A DNA stretch of 64,000 nucleotides. It comes from Ephemerocybe angulata (taxonomy: Eukaryota; Basidiomycota; Agaricomycetes; Agaricales; Psathyrellaceae). The stretch is taken from NCBI GenBank assembly GCA_013368325.1, contig JAACJK010000058.1, forward strand, positions 434,001-498,000. Direction: 5' to 3'. The notes below the pieces were generated by a model. It was given only the letters and a program-made list of their open reading frames with translations. It was not told the origin of the DNA and made no database searches. A program made the position numbers and the translations under genes. Below, in pieces: positions 31,729 to 42,896 of this stretch (within the stretch, counting starts at the first letter, position 1; each line of letters starts with the position of its first letter).

Positions 31729-33154
31729 ATGTCGATTGAGGACAGAATCGTTTGTGTAGACGACACCGACTTGCAAGTCAAATGGTCCGGCCCTTGGTTT
31801 AAGGTTCAGGAGGATAGCGTTGATCAAGGAGGCAATGGACCGCCATTCCTCGGGACACTGCATGGTATCTCGGAGAATGGGAGCATGTCGCTTTCTTTCC
31901 AAGGTACCTCCTCAGTTCTCTCCCTAGCTCTTTTTCTGACCTATCAGACAGGCCGGTCAGTGGCAATTTGGGGCAACATAAAACCTCATAATACGACAAC
32001 GGGTATCGACCCCAACTGGCAATGCCTTATCGACGGGAAGGATTTTGCGCCGCCGTTGCAGTACCCCAGTACATCCTACAGCAACTTTCCTTTCTGCACG
32101 GCTGCAGGGCTGGGAGACAGCAACCACACTATTGTGCTGAACGCCATCGTGTCGACGGAAACCCTATGGGTCGATCAAGTCCAATACCAAGCTTCAGCTG
32201 GAGTGGATCTCTCGAACGCTTGGACAAAGGTGCTACAAGGGGATGGAAGGGTGATGTACTCTACAGGGTGGCAGGAGGACGACAGTGGGTACACAAAGTG
32301 GACGTACCAAACGGGAGCTACAGTCACCTTCAACTTTACAGGTATGCGTTCTTCACTTCAGGACGAGGGTGTCGTATTCTGACGAATGCATGTCTATTCC
32401 AGGGGAATCCTTGGTATGGGGAGGCTACGCTAGATACGACCCAAATGCATCAGTGGGCAAAGCATCCTATGCCGTGGATGGCTCACCACCGACACAATTC
32501 GCTCTACCGGGATCTGAGGGTATCGTAAACCGGCTCAACCAGCCATACTTTACCGTCACTGGCTTGAAGCCTGGGCCTCATCGACTCGTCGTCACCAATC
32601 TCGGCAACCCCTCAACAGCCCCTTTGGGTCTTACGCTCATATATTTGAAAAACGCACCGCTTCAACAGCCTCGCCCTTCCAACCGAGGCAAGATCATCGG
32701 AGGTGCAGTTGGAGGTGCGCTCGGGGCTATCATCCTCGCACTTCTAGTAGCTTTTGTGGCAGTGAGGTACGTGAGGCAGCGCCGACGCTCAAGCGGGCAG
32801 CCTCAGGGTGGTGTGGCTCCGCAAGACACTGGTGTTGCGGCCGAGACCACTCGATCTGTGCCAAGTACCCGCGTGTCCATGAATATGTCGTATGTCACCA
32901 ACTCCCAGACCTCTCCCTCTGCACGTCCCACCTCGTGGTTGCCCGAACCCCAGACTTCCCCTCGTGCTCCCTCCATTTCCCCAATCAATTCGGGGTCGAC
33001 GTCCCTCTCGCAACTAGTACCCCAACATGGTGCACCTGTATATCATGAGCAAGCCCTTTGGATAAACTCGAGGCAATCTACGCACATGCAGAGTATGGAT
33101 GGAAGGCCGGATCCGACAGATTACGATCCTTACTTAATGCACAGGAAGTCTTGA
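31729..33154 (+). CDS. single-pass membrane protein with galactose-binding-like ectodomain
   Basis: Three exons: 31729-31903, 31952-32341, 32403-33154; 1317 nt, 438 residues. The first intron could be read through, but splicing gives SLSFQGRSVAIWGNI, the family's F.G.SV..G motif. Two related beta-sandwich halves follow: RIVCVDDTDLQVKWSGPWF ... and WTKVLQGDGRVMYSTGWQ ... FNFTGESLVWGGY. Then come GLKPGPHRLVVTNLG, a transmembrane helix (IIGGAVGGALGAIILALLVA, about 320-345), RQRRR stop-transfer and a Ser/Pro-rich cytoplasmic tail. This is a common Agaricomycete architecture with no classical signal peptide. A role in surface sensing or adhesion is inference. Confidence 0.78.
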
Positions 33155-33805
33155 CAAGGACCAATCATCAGGAAATGTATTAGTATGCCCAGCCGTTCTC
33201 TTAGTATCTATTTTGTTGTAAACCTAATTGTAGCTTTCTCATTAGCTTTAATTGTGCCAACTGACCCTCAGGTTTCACGACAACCACTCATACCAGAGGA
33301 CAGTGACTACTAATAAGCGCTCGTGTCAACCTGAGGCCCAGATCAAGTGGAGGTCCAGGCGCCAAGACATTAAACCTGTCTTCATTAATGAAAAGCTACG
33401 GGGACGGGGAAGCGTCATCTTGGGATACCTGCGGAGCCCATGGAGTGGATTGGGTAAGGGCACAGGCACCAGGGTAATCCACCTCTTGCCAAAGGACGGC
33501 TGCTGGCCTTCACTTTAGGCGCCGGCCAGATTGATGTCCTTGCTTTTGAGGATTAATGCATCACCTAGCTGATCCAAGACCCATCTGCAGGCTATCATGT
33601 CTACTACATCGCTCCAAGGATTCTTAGAGGTTGGGTAGCATCGTGGTCATAGAATGTGTACATTGATATTTCCTGGGTACTATTAAAGTCCTACAAAGTT
33701 GAACCAGAGAGCTGCAACGGGTAAAGGGTGGAATGCAATACATAGATCGTCAAAGCATCGAAGTAGAGTCAAGCATAGTCTGAAGAGATGTCTTCTCGAA
33801 ACAAT
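33155..33805. other. intergenic, nothing recognised
   Basis: Convergent 3' regions. An 88-codon frame at 33252-33518 is not supported. Confidence 0.35.
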
Positions 33806-35344
33806 CTACTTTCCTATAGCTCTAACATCAATCAAGACCCACTTCTCCTCCCCTGGCACCGGGCGACGCTTCGCCCAAGGCGCCTTGAGAACCTGCGACA
33901 ACCGTGGCATAGACGGTGTCTGAATCTTGAACGAGCCAGGCACCTGTCCTATTGGCTGATCTCGACTCGGAGGAAAGGCCGATGCCGGGAGACTGACTTT
34001 CCGGGGAATCATTGGTTTGAGGAACATGGTATCCGTCTGTCGGGGGAATGTAAATGAGCGTCGTTTCGTGTTCTTGACTTCCGAATCCGCCTCGGCGGGC
34101 GCGATAGAGGGGAAGAGCAGCGAGTTGGCCCCGGGGGTAGAAAGGTCCGCGTTGAGGTATCGTGATGTCGAGGTGTAGAATGTGGTGGTTGAGAAGCGGG
34201 AATTCTGGCAAGAAGGAAACACATCAGTATCTGGCTAAATCGAAGTGGAAAAGGACTTGCGAGATGTGGATCACAGTCTGGGTGTTCTTGGAATGAATCA
34301 AAGAAGCCCTCGTCTTCGGTATACTCCTTCTCCTGAGGCAGCTTGGTCTTGCCACTATCAAGCTCGGGGGAATCACAGAAATTTGCATACTGAGCAGGAT
34401 AGTCGAATGGCTGTGACTCCGAGGGACGGAAAACATAACCATCGTCCGAGTCACTGGGGGAGGTCGCGAGGGACACGTTATGAGAATCAGGCGGTGTCGC
34501 GACTTGGGTAGATTCGTCAGTCTGCATCTCCCAACCCCCATCGGAGTAGTCGAAGTCGTCATAGAGTAGCTTGGACGGACGTTTCTCTGGTCGAGGCGGG
34601 GTATTGGAAACAGGAATGAGTTTGCCGTCGCGAAGAGTACAGAAGCCCTTGTTCGGGTCCCAGATCGCCGCGAAAGTCAATTCTGAACTGGGCGTATGGG
34701 GTATCGCGTACGGGCGTTGGTAATTCACCCTTTCTCTCGGCCGGTTCAAGGAATAGGGATTATTTGTCGTCTCGGAGGTCTCGGTCTGAGTTGTTTCAGG
34801 ACTTGAAATGATGGACTATGAACGACACGACAGTCAGTAAGTAACGGGCGCTTGACATCAGCAGCAGAGGGAATGACATACGTCGGAGTCACTGAAAAGC
34901 ATGGAGGGATCTCGAGCTCTGTAGGCGTTCATGGGGTGTTCTGTCCGCGCGACCAGGCGCCTAGTTCTATCGAAGCGTGTTTGCCAGGCGTGTGCACGAA
35001 GAGATACGGAGTTGGACTTGTGAGGCACAGGAGGAGGGAGGTCCCTTTCGTCGCTGGAATATGTCGTCAATCTACCGAGACTCTCGCCGGAGAATGACTC
35101 CAGCGCCCCGTTCTCCGGATCCCATATGACTGCGAACGTGAGGTCAGAGTTACGAGTCTCCTGGATTAGACGAGTCCAAGGCGCCTCGGTTAGCCACAGT
35201 GAGCGCTGACACAAGTTTCACGGACAAGCGCACCGAATCGCGGTCCTCCACTGGCTCCACATGTTCACGCCTGGTTGAAGTTGTTGCCTTAGGTGTAGGA
35301 TACCTTGGGAGGGGTTGCGCTGCCCTTTGCCTTTGATACAACAT
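33806..35344 (-). CDS. unknown protein with duplicated LTFA.IWDP motif, WVLIDV end
   Basis: Four exons: 35344-35213, 35160-34882, 34815-34275, 34230-33806; 1377 nt, 458 residues, all phases consistent (last intron 44 nt). Exons 2 and 3 each carry a related module: SDLTFAVIWDPENGALESFS and SELTFAAIWDPNKGFCTLRD, each followed by a Pro/Lys run. The rest is Ser/Pro/Asp-rich and disordered. The final KWVLIDV matches AWVLVDV at the end of the neighbour at 36115-37506. No signal peptide or membrane helix. I do not recognise the family. The start at 35344 was chosen because it opens a basic Pro-rich segment; upstream in-frame sequence looks non-coding. Confidence 0.6.
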
Positions 35345-36114
35345 CGAGTTATCGGTGAGCCGCACGACCTGCTTGCGTGCTCGAGCGCCTTGCCAAAAGA
35401 ATACTGGTGCCGCGCAGTGATCGAAGATTAGCGCCAAGCGTCCATCGAGAACAAAGACTTGACTCACAGAATGAAGGTAATGTTGGCTCACAAAAGAGAG
35501 CTTGAAGGATGCAGTTAGTTGGAAGACGGAAGATAAACGGAGATTAGGGAAAGGGTGATTTGCGAAACGCACGACCGTGGACTGGCCTCCTTTGAAAACC
35601 CACCATCCCCGGGCCTTCAAGTGCGGTTTCCAAACGACCGGAAAGGAGATGGCTTCCCAACGCACGGAGGGCTAGCAGTCAGCTCCACTTATACGTGCCG
35701 AGATATTACCAAGTACGCGTCTTGGGCTAGCTTAATATGCAGCGAGATGTGTGATAATGAGATTCCTGCAATAATATGAGTGGAAGAAGAGCACAGTAAC
35801 CATGTTGCATGATGCGTGCCCGCGCGGAGTTTATTGATATTCTGAGTGCTACTTTATCTGCGCAGCGTGTTTTCTCACCGCTGACACCGAAAACGAGGTT
35901 CAGAATGGCTGGTTCTGTAAAATGAAGAAACCAGCTGATGCGAAACCAATAAGAGAGGAGGAGGGTGGTTGCTTTCTTTGACACCTGGTCGGGAACGATG
36001 CAAAACGCGACGGCACAAAGGATGCCTCGAGGAGGTCGCCTTCAGGTAAAGGTGAACGCGTACCCCATTTCCCGGACTCTGGAACCGCGACAACGAGATG
36101 TATACGAGATAGAA
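35345..36114. other. intergenic between two minus-strand genes
   Basis: An open minus frame extends upstream of 35344 to 35665 but has a composition unlike the gene below it. No other feature. Confidence 0.35.
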
Positions 36115-37506
36115 TTAACCCTTCTCAGAAGGTGCCCTGCGCATCACATCCACCAACACCCAAGCCTCGTTCCTAATTCCTTGCCTGCCTTTCATTGATG
36201 CGATGTAACACGCCTGCGGGTTAGGCTGAAATAGCGCGTCGAGATCTGGGCGGGGTAGAAGAAGCTGAAGTGGAGACCCAGGTGTCGCCCCTCCCCTGGT
36301 AGGGCATCTCAGAACCGCTCCACAGGTCCGGAGAGGTGCAAATATCCTGAAGCGAGAGGAAGGAGACGCAGGGCTGCTCTCTCTCGGGATACCTTCCGAG
36401 GACGATTTGGAGGGCCTTCGCTTCTTTAGTCGCTTAGCTGCGGCGCCAACATTAGCGCTCATGTGCGCGATGAACGACTCCGAGGTCGGTGCCTGCACCG
36501 TTTCCCATTCGGATTCCACCAACGCCGTCGTTCGTAAACTCGACCCCCCAGAAGGGACTGACGCGTACTACAATATACGCCACAATTAGAACATGATGTG
36601 CGTTGCAATGACTCGAAAAAGCAAAGGAAGACATACCAGTTCCCCGTGTTCTTTCCCACCTTCGCCCTTCGACTGCCAATCCCTCGCAAACGGCGTAATT
36701 GGGTCGAAGTCGAAACGATCAGTGTCCCATGTGGATAACTCGCCGAGGAAGGACTTCTGCGAAAGACGATCGGTTCCAATTTGGGCTGCATACTGAGGGT
36801 GATGCGTCCAGTTAATGATTGAGCCCGTTCGCATGTATACGTCGAGTCCCCCGAGAGTGGACGAGATAACGGTTCCTCCAGCTCGTGGTTGCCGCCAGTA
36901 TCGCGAAGGTCCTGCTGCGCCATCTTCTTGGGAATCGGCAGTTGAGAATGAGTAGCATGAGGCGGTAGATAGGCTTGATGTATCCGAATCCATTGGCGCG
37001 CCGGATCCTTTCAAAAAATGATTCTGAAAGAACGCGAAGGTCGAGGATGTCGAAGTCTGCGGTGGGAGGGGGGTGTTGAGATGCATGCGCTCTTGTTCTG
37101 TATCCTGGAGGCTCGTCGAGATTCCGCCTGGCATTGTTGGAGTCGGGGGAACAAAGGAGATCCCCTCGTCTTCCGTGAGCAGATACCAGTCCGCGTCGGA
37201 AGAATCGTCGTCGAAGTCATGGGGAAGGGTAAAGGATTCGCGTTCAGCAGACTTATCTGGAAGGTCGTCTTCGGCGCAAAGGTACGAGACGAGCCTGAGG
37301 TCGCTTTGGGAGTCGCCGGCAAAGGCAAAGCCTAGACGTGAAGGGATTGCTCGGTAGGGGATATTGGGCGTTTCTTGGAACTCTTCCGAGGTTTGACTCG
37401 ACAGCGATGGCTACGGGGTATTAGCAATGGTGCAATGTTATTGACGCGTAGATGAAAAACATACTGAGGAATAAGCGGGTCTACTTCCCTTTGTCTCGTC
37501 GATCAT
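36115..37506 (-). CDS. unknown protein, WVLVDV end (relative of the gene at 33806)
   Basis: Three exons: 37506-37465, 37410-36637, 36567-36115; 1269 nt, 422 residues, all phase 0. Notable segments: IPSRLGFAFAGDSQSD, acidic HDFDDDSSDADWYLLTEDEG, and a Ser-rich linker. Then GGLDVYMRTGSIINWTHHPQ, WDTDRFDFDPITPFARDW and a basic patch KRLKKRRPSK. The C-terminus NEAWVLVDVMRR parallels EKWVLIDV in the next gene downstream. Same strand, similar length, similar disorder and the same terminal motif suggest an old tandem duplication. No known domain seen. Confidence 0.6.
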
Positions 37507-37687
37507 AGCGACCAAAGGGAGTCACGATCACGAAACGAATACGAGTTGCTGTGTGGATAACACGGGTGCAAACGTCCGGGTGACAAGAGGTCGTGAAGCG
37601 CTGGTAGGGTAACGATGCGGTAGGGGGAGGCTGGTCGTTCGACGTTCGGACAAACGGAGAAGAAAGAACTTTGAAGTGATAGGGATT

Positions 37688-37951
37688 TTATGACTGATCA
37701 CGGTGCCAAAAGATCGGTGCCTGCAAGTAAAGTCAGTTAGCTTCACCGCGGACATCTAAGTTGCGTGGATACGGACACTATGATCCAATACAATCGTTTT
37801 CCGAAAGTATGTAGGTAGCGGTGAATATTAGACTGACCTTGACATCATATGGCGTAGGATGGTGCTCAGCATAAGGGGTCCGTGGAAGAGGTTCTGAACC
37901 CTTTACAGGACTAGGGCGTTCGGCCTCGAGGTAGTAATTTCGACTAGACAT
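37688..37951 (-). CDS. possible small gene, 48 residues
   Basis: Two exons, 37951-37838 and 37720-37688, joined by a 117-nt GTCAGT...TTGCAG intron in phase 0. The product starts MSSRNYYLEAERPSPVKG and ends with a Pro/Tyr-rich stretch and VKAPIFWHRDQS. No signal peptide. The clean splice phase and immediate stop after a conserved-looking aromatic end suggest a real small protein. The evidence is only internal; it could instead be a 5' leader of the gene at 36115. Confidence 0.35.
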
Positions 37952-38398
37952 GTGAAGGGTTATTCATGCTCATGACGAAATCAACGGGTGGCCGAGTTCA
38001 TAACTTCAAAATCTGAATACGATGTCAGTCAGAATCTGGGTGCACAACCGAAAGGCCGAGCGTACCGATAATGGTCAAGTAGTGCCAAACCCAAGCCAGC
38101 CCCATTAGCACGGAATCATACAGTATAGAAAGTGCCATGGCCTCGAGGCCCATGACCTTCTGATGTCGATTCCTCGCCCAAGTTCATGTCGAATCTTACA
38201 CCGGAGATACAGGTGGCTACAGCCAGACTGTACGGGGGCTGTACGTCCTGAGGAGTAAGATTACGGAGAGAATGTGTGGGGAAGGTTCATGTATCATGGT
38301 GGTGGTAGCAAGAAAGCAAGGAGCGTTGCAGCTGGCAAGCCATCATGTCCACCTACGTACTTGCCCTCTCTATATGCGCCATAGGTTGCTCCCTACAC
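37952..38398. other. intergenic upstream of tRNA
   Basis: Nothing recognised. Confidence 0.35.
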
Positions 38399-38504
38399 GG
38401 TGAGATGGCCGAGCGGTCTAAGGCGCCAGACTAAGGATCAGCACATTTGATGTGCACAGTTTATCTGGTCCGAAAGGGCGTGGGTTCGAATCCCACTCTC
38501 ATCA
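38399..38504 (+). tRNA. tRNA-Leu (anticodon AAG), intron-containing
   Basis: Seven-bp acceptor stem GGTGAGA/TCTCATC with discriminator A, D-arm GGCCGAGCGGTCTAAGGC, anticodon stem CCAGA/TCTGG with loop C-T-AAG-G and a 26-nt intron (38437-38462) after position 37. The type II variable arm and T-arm GGGTTCGAATCCC complete it. A T-run for RNA polymerase III termination follows at about 38508. An identical 106-nt copy is at 44519-44624 on the other strand. Confidence 0.95.
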
Positions 38505-38513
38505 GGCTTTTTT

Positions 38514-38576
38514 CCCGCCTTACCTTTGTTTGAGGGAGTTCGTTGGACAAACTCCCTCAGACAAAGGTAAGGCGGG
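38514..38576. repeat. 30-bp inverted repeat with 3-nt loop
   Basis: Arms 38514-38543 and 38547-38576 pair with 28 of 30 matches around a TGG loop. It starts ten bases after the tRNA-Leu, just beyond its T-run. Confidence 0.9.
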
Positions 38577-38972
38577 CGTCGGTGCCTCCAGAGTCAATCC
38601 AGAGTCCAAGGACCAAGATCCTGTGGAGTCTGGACGGCTCACGCGCTCACGGCGGGCAGTGTCCTCTCCAGACCAACGAGTTAATTTTGCTGAGAAAGCC
38701 AGAAGGCCATGCTCAAGCGTAGGTGTCGGCTAATTCATTGAGACAATCTAGGGCAATGTACAGCGCAAATCTACCGAATTGCTGCGGATCCTGTAGTTCT
38801 AATATTGAAATCGAAAGGGCCAGAAATGAGGAAGGGTAGAAGACCGGCAATTAGAGAGGTATAGAGTGTTTATCATCGTGAGGGGTAACTTTGGGTATGG
38901 AGCTGAGTCTAATTGATGTTTTGAATTGCCGCGGCGGATGTGGGGAAACGGCCGTCCCAGCGCAGGAAACCC
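38577..38972. other. intergenic
   Basis: 3' flank of the DUF1275 gene; nothing recognised. Confidence 0.35.
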
Positions 38973-40034
38973 TCACGCGCCAGAGGGTGCGGCAGCACGG
39001 GCCTTAGGCGTAGGTTTGGTGGGGACGAAAAGCCAGGCGATGGCGATCAGCACTCGCAAGCCAACCCCAACGCCCAGTGTGCCTGCCGTGCCTATTGCGG
39101 CGAGGATTGCACGTCCGATGAAGGCGCCGAGGAAGAGCGAGATCGCTGCAATAAGCCTGTGGTCTCGCGACAGCACCCTACGCTTAATATTTAAGAGCTT
39201 AGGATCGGTCATGAGCTCCACCCAAACGGTGGTCAGCACAACTGCAAGAACATCAGTACACCCTAGCTGGCTAGACAATCAGATGGAGGACGCACTCGTA
39301 GTTCCAAACGCGGTGTTCAACCGTTTACCCAAAACTCCCTGGAGCCCGAGACTCGCACTGATAAACGCCAATCCAACGAAAGTGAGCGTGTTGGTCCAAG
39401 CAGGCTGGTCCCTAAAGCTCGCCGTGGCTTCCTGCCCGCTCTTCCAAAACGCGATGGCCCCCGCCATAGTGAGCAGCGCCTGCACAAACGTCCCCGCGAA
39501 GAGCCATATCCGCTTCTGGGCGCCCACTCTGTCGCCGACCCGCCCAAACGCAGCCCCGAGGTTGAATGCAATGAGGGACGTGAGCGCCTGCTGATCCGGG
39601 AGGCGGAACGTCTGGACACCGCCCTCCCACAACCGCGCAATCGCCAGAGCGAGCTAAACGGACGGAACGAATGGTTCTCCTGTCAGATCAAAGAGCTTAT
39701 CCCGAGAACGAGTGGCGCACCTGTGCAAAATTTCCAGTCTGGAAACCACACCACACGAAAATCGCAGAGAACGAGATAACGTCGCTGTTAAATACTTCAG
39801 ACTTTGGAAGCCTGAGTCATGAGGAGCGAGGAAGAGGACGCACATGTACCCGGTCATGAAGGCGAATGCAGCCAAGGGCGCGGTGGTCTCCTTGGGGTCC
39901 ACATCGGCGTTGAGGTATCGCCAGAGCGAGAACTTTGGCTGCTCGAGTTTGCCGTGTTCTGCGTCGAGGGTGCCGCTTTCCTCTGTGGAGCTCGCCGCGG
40001 TCGACACAGGTTTCTCTTGTTCGTGGGCTGCCAT
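38973..40034 (-). CDS. DUF1275 (YoaK-type) membrane protein, copy A
   Basis: Four exons: 40034-39844, 39784-39721, 39653-39296, 39241-38973; 882 nt, 293 residues. The polar N-terminus has a KFSLWRYLNADVDPKETTAP motif. Then AFAFMTGYIDVISFSAIFVW runs into CGFQTGNFAQLALAIARL (the DUF1275 hallmark D..SF...W.GFQTGN). The second half has FGRVGDRVGAQKRIWLFAG and VWVELMTDPKLL, with about six membrane helices. The family is shared with bacteria and often found in fungal accessory regions; transport function is presumed, not shown. The 64-nt second exon is identical in length in copy B. Confidence 0.82.
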
Positions 40035-40666
40035 GGATCCTGCGGCCGCCGTCAATGTTGTCGGTGTCGTCGGTGTCGTCGTCGTCTACGTCGCACAGTC
40101 CTCCAACTAGAGTGGGCAAGGGAAAGCTCGGGGTCGCCGGAAGGCACGATCTCACATGCGGATTTTATAGAAGTGATTCGCAAGAAATGTCTTGGCGACT
40201 GTTTCTCTCCCAAATTCGATATCCACGGTTCGGACTCCGAACGGAACGCCGATTTGAGGCTTCTAGCCCAATTCTAACCGACCAGCTGCAAGCGGGCCGA
40301 CACAAAGGTGCGGCAGTACGAGGGTTTTACTTCATGTCAGTACCCTTGTAACATGCTACAGACTCAGAGATGCACAACTTGAGCTTGAGTGGTAACAGTA
40401 ACCCCAGGCTAGACTAGAGACTACAGGAAAGTTGAAAAAATCTTAATTGACTTAACACTACGATTTGCCAGCAGAATCATACAGCTGTGAGCTGAGTCAT
40501 TGCGTGGCCGATCTCCAAGGAGGCCTTCCTGCTCTGGACCACTTTCTCCCCTCGCTCCCAGAAAGCATTTTCTTCGTCCTTCTACGCCAGAGCGCCAGAA
40601 TATCTCCAGATTGCTTCCTTTTTCAGCCACAATCCCTCCCCTTTCTCGATCTCCTTATTGTAGTTA
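40035..40666. other. intergenic
   Basis: Upstream region of DUF1275 copy A and 3' flank of the F-box gene; an AT-rich stretch near 40420-40450. No gene seen. Confidence 0.35.
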
Positions 40667-41232
40667 CTAGTAGTAGTTGTCTACCGCTGCCACAACTCGA
40701 TGATCCAGGCGCGTGCTGTCATTCTCGATGAGCTTCCACGCGTCCTCGATTCCTCGAACCATTGTGTGAAGGGGACCGTAAACACGCAGACAGTGAGTGA
40801 AGTTGGAAAATAGGGTAGTCTGGTACGCAAATTTTGGGAAGCGGAGGATATAGTGTCGAGTGCCGGCGTCATGGAGAAGCATAAGTGTGTCACGCGAAAT
40901 GTTTGGGCAAGCAGACATAACCTTGTAGGTAGCTTGGTAATAGGAGGAACTGGTGATGTATAGCAATTTGACGTTGTAAGAGAAGAAGTGTGGGGGCTTG
41001 GATGTCGGGCGGGATGTGAGCGTACGGTGGAAGTTTATGATGTCGAATACGGTGTCGAGAACGATGTGGCGGTAGAGTAAGGGCTCAACCCATGACTGGA
41101 TGATCTTAGAGACCTGCACGCTCAGTTCTGTTCATCGTTGTCTTCAGCTGATACTTCAAATACAGAGCGTGTTAGGTCATCTGGAAGATCAGGGAATGAG
41201 AAAGTGGCCAGTTCGTTGGGTGCTCTTTCCAT
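40667..41232 (-). pseudogene. F-box-like protein, frameshifted
   Basis: From ATG 41232 the frame reads MERAPNELATFSFPDLPDDL and TRSVFEVSAEDNDE, a typical basidiomycete F-box start, then hits a stop at about 41121. The frame ELSVQVSKIIQSWVEPLLYR picks up at once and continues to a stop at 40667. Joining them needs one extra A at the AA of 41131-41132; homologues have an unbroken LPDDL...E...LVSK..QSWVEPLLYR. A 50-nt intron could skip the shift but would delete the conserved F-box core. Hence either a recent single-base deletion or a homopolymer error. Confidence 0.6.
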
Positions 41233-42896
41233 CGTTCTGGGCAACTTCTGGGTGGACTGAAATCAGTAGTGGGCGTTCAGGTCAAGGTTGAAAGAATGGA
41301 CATCAGTGTTGATGGATAGGGAGATTGTGATAGGGGGTTTAAATCGCATGCCAAGTATGGGCGCTTGTTGCATCTTGGTTGCATCGATCGCCGTTTCGAT
41401 CAAGTTTCGATTGTCCTGTCTGGGGCTGGCACTCATGGGCCCAAAATGTTATGGCGGTTCTTAAATGAGGCCTGCATGCAATATTCGTGAGCATAAAATA
41501 TCACTAATGAGCCTTAAGAGGATAAAATAGACCCTACCTTGCATGCTCTCCGAAAAACGCATGGGGCGGCACATTTTCGGAGATTGGCAGGCGCATGGGA
41601 AAACACCTTCTCAAAATGGTAACCGTTCAAACTTCAAGCTCAGAGCATCACGTGAATTGCTATATCAAACTCCGACAAGCTGGGAAGGGCGCCAAAATGT
41701 CGTCTAAAAAGAACGATGCTTACTAACGTAAACCCTCGTAACAATGGCGCAATTGGTGTTCCTATTTCCAATTGTACCCTTGAGTCGTCGCCGCCGGGAG
41801 ACGTACGAAGTCGTGCTGTATTTTCATTTGGGGCCGTGAAAGTGTATCGAAGAGCTGGAGAAGAGCGCTTATTTGTCAGAAAGCGAGTAAAGCCGAAGGT
41901 ATATTATGTAGTAAACGAAGGTTGTGTTGAGGCACAATAGAGGGCAAGTTGAGACGCTGAGGGTTTGTTATCGCATGACTCGGTTACACTCCGCCACCAG
42001 CGTACCAAGCCTTGCTAGAAAGAGTAGCTACTGTCTGTTGTCCAACGACAACAAGATGGCATAGCTCGTTAGCCAGCTTGAGCTGCTACTAACGAGCGAA
42101 GCATACTCACTCAAGAGTATCGATGTCCCGAAGGCAGTGGCCCTGACCAGCAAAATCGGTCTTCTGAACCTCGATAACCTCCGTGCCAAGGCATTGGTTG
42201 AAGTAAGCCCGGTGCCAGTGAGTCAGTAACGCTGGGGCGAGCGTACACATGCCTGGCCAAGTCCGCGCTTGACGCAAGGGGGCAAGATAAAATTGACTAG
42301 AAGCCTTTCCAGCCAGACAGTAGGCTTAACCGCCTCATTAAGCGCCTTGTCGCACGCAGCCTCCTTCACGTTGCAATACATGGATCTGACGAACAGCTCT
42401 CCAGTGTCCGACTTTGAAAGATGCCCCCCGCATGGTCGTAGGCAAGATAAGGCTTTGGTTAGACTCATTAGGCCAAGAAGATGCTAGCTCAAGCTTCAAA
42501 CTCCTACTGAGAAGTGGGCAACGAAGAGGCGCAGCTCCCGAGGAAACGAGGCAACCGAGATGTCGGCGAATTCCCCACTGATTTGGTTGGGCAAGCGCGA
42601 TATTAGCTTTCGCCCGTGACCGTTCCCCACTTGATTGCCTGAGCAGAAGCCAAGACTGCACAGCTGAAGAAGTGTCGCTCACCTTCTCGATGAACAGTTA
42701 GTTGCGCAAATAACGCGACTCTCCTTCCTCCACTTGGGGGTAAAGACACGAAGTCCATCTATACTAGCAGGGGTATACGGGACGTCTACGAGCTGTAAGT
42801 TGCATCTAACATCGAGCCCCTTCGGCCATGACGCAGGCCAAGGGATACGGGGTAAAGTTTACCTATCATCGATTCCAACAAGGTTACCTGCATCCG
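41233..42896. other. long gap, no supported gene
   Basis: Several short frames occur. A minus-strand stretch at about 42107-42225 (AYFNQCLGTEVIEVQKTDFA) looks protein-like but has no start, flanking exons or recognisable family, so it may be a remnant. Confidence 0.3.

Noticed and set aside
34009..34749. Unspliced 246-codon reading of exon 3 in the unknown minus-strand gene
   Set aside because: Splicing a 44-nt intron gives a frame ending in KWVLIDV that matches the neighbouring gene; the read-through tail does not.
35345..35665. Upstream extension of the minus-strand gene at 33806
   Set aside because: Open in frame but hydrophobic and unlike the disordered protein below it; treated as non-coding.
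38452..38733. Protein-coding frames across the tRNA and hairpin
   Set aside because: They start inside the tRNA-Leu gene and are chance frames.
42107..42225. Short protein-like minus-strand stretch
   Set aside because: No start, no flanking exons in phase and no recognised family; mentioned only as a possible remnant.
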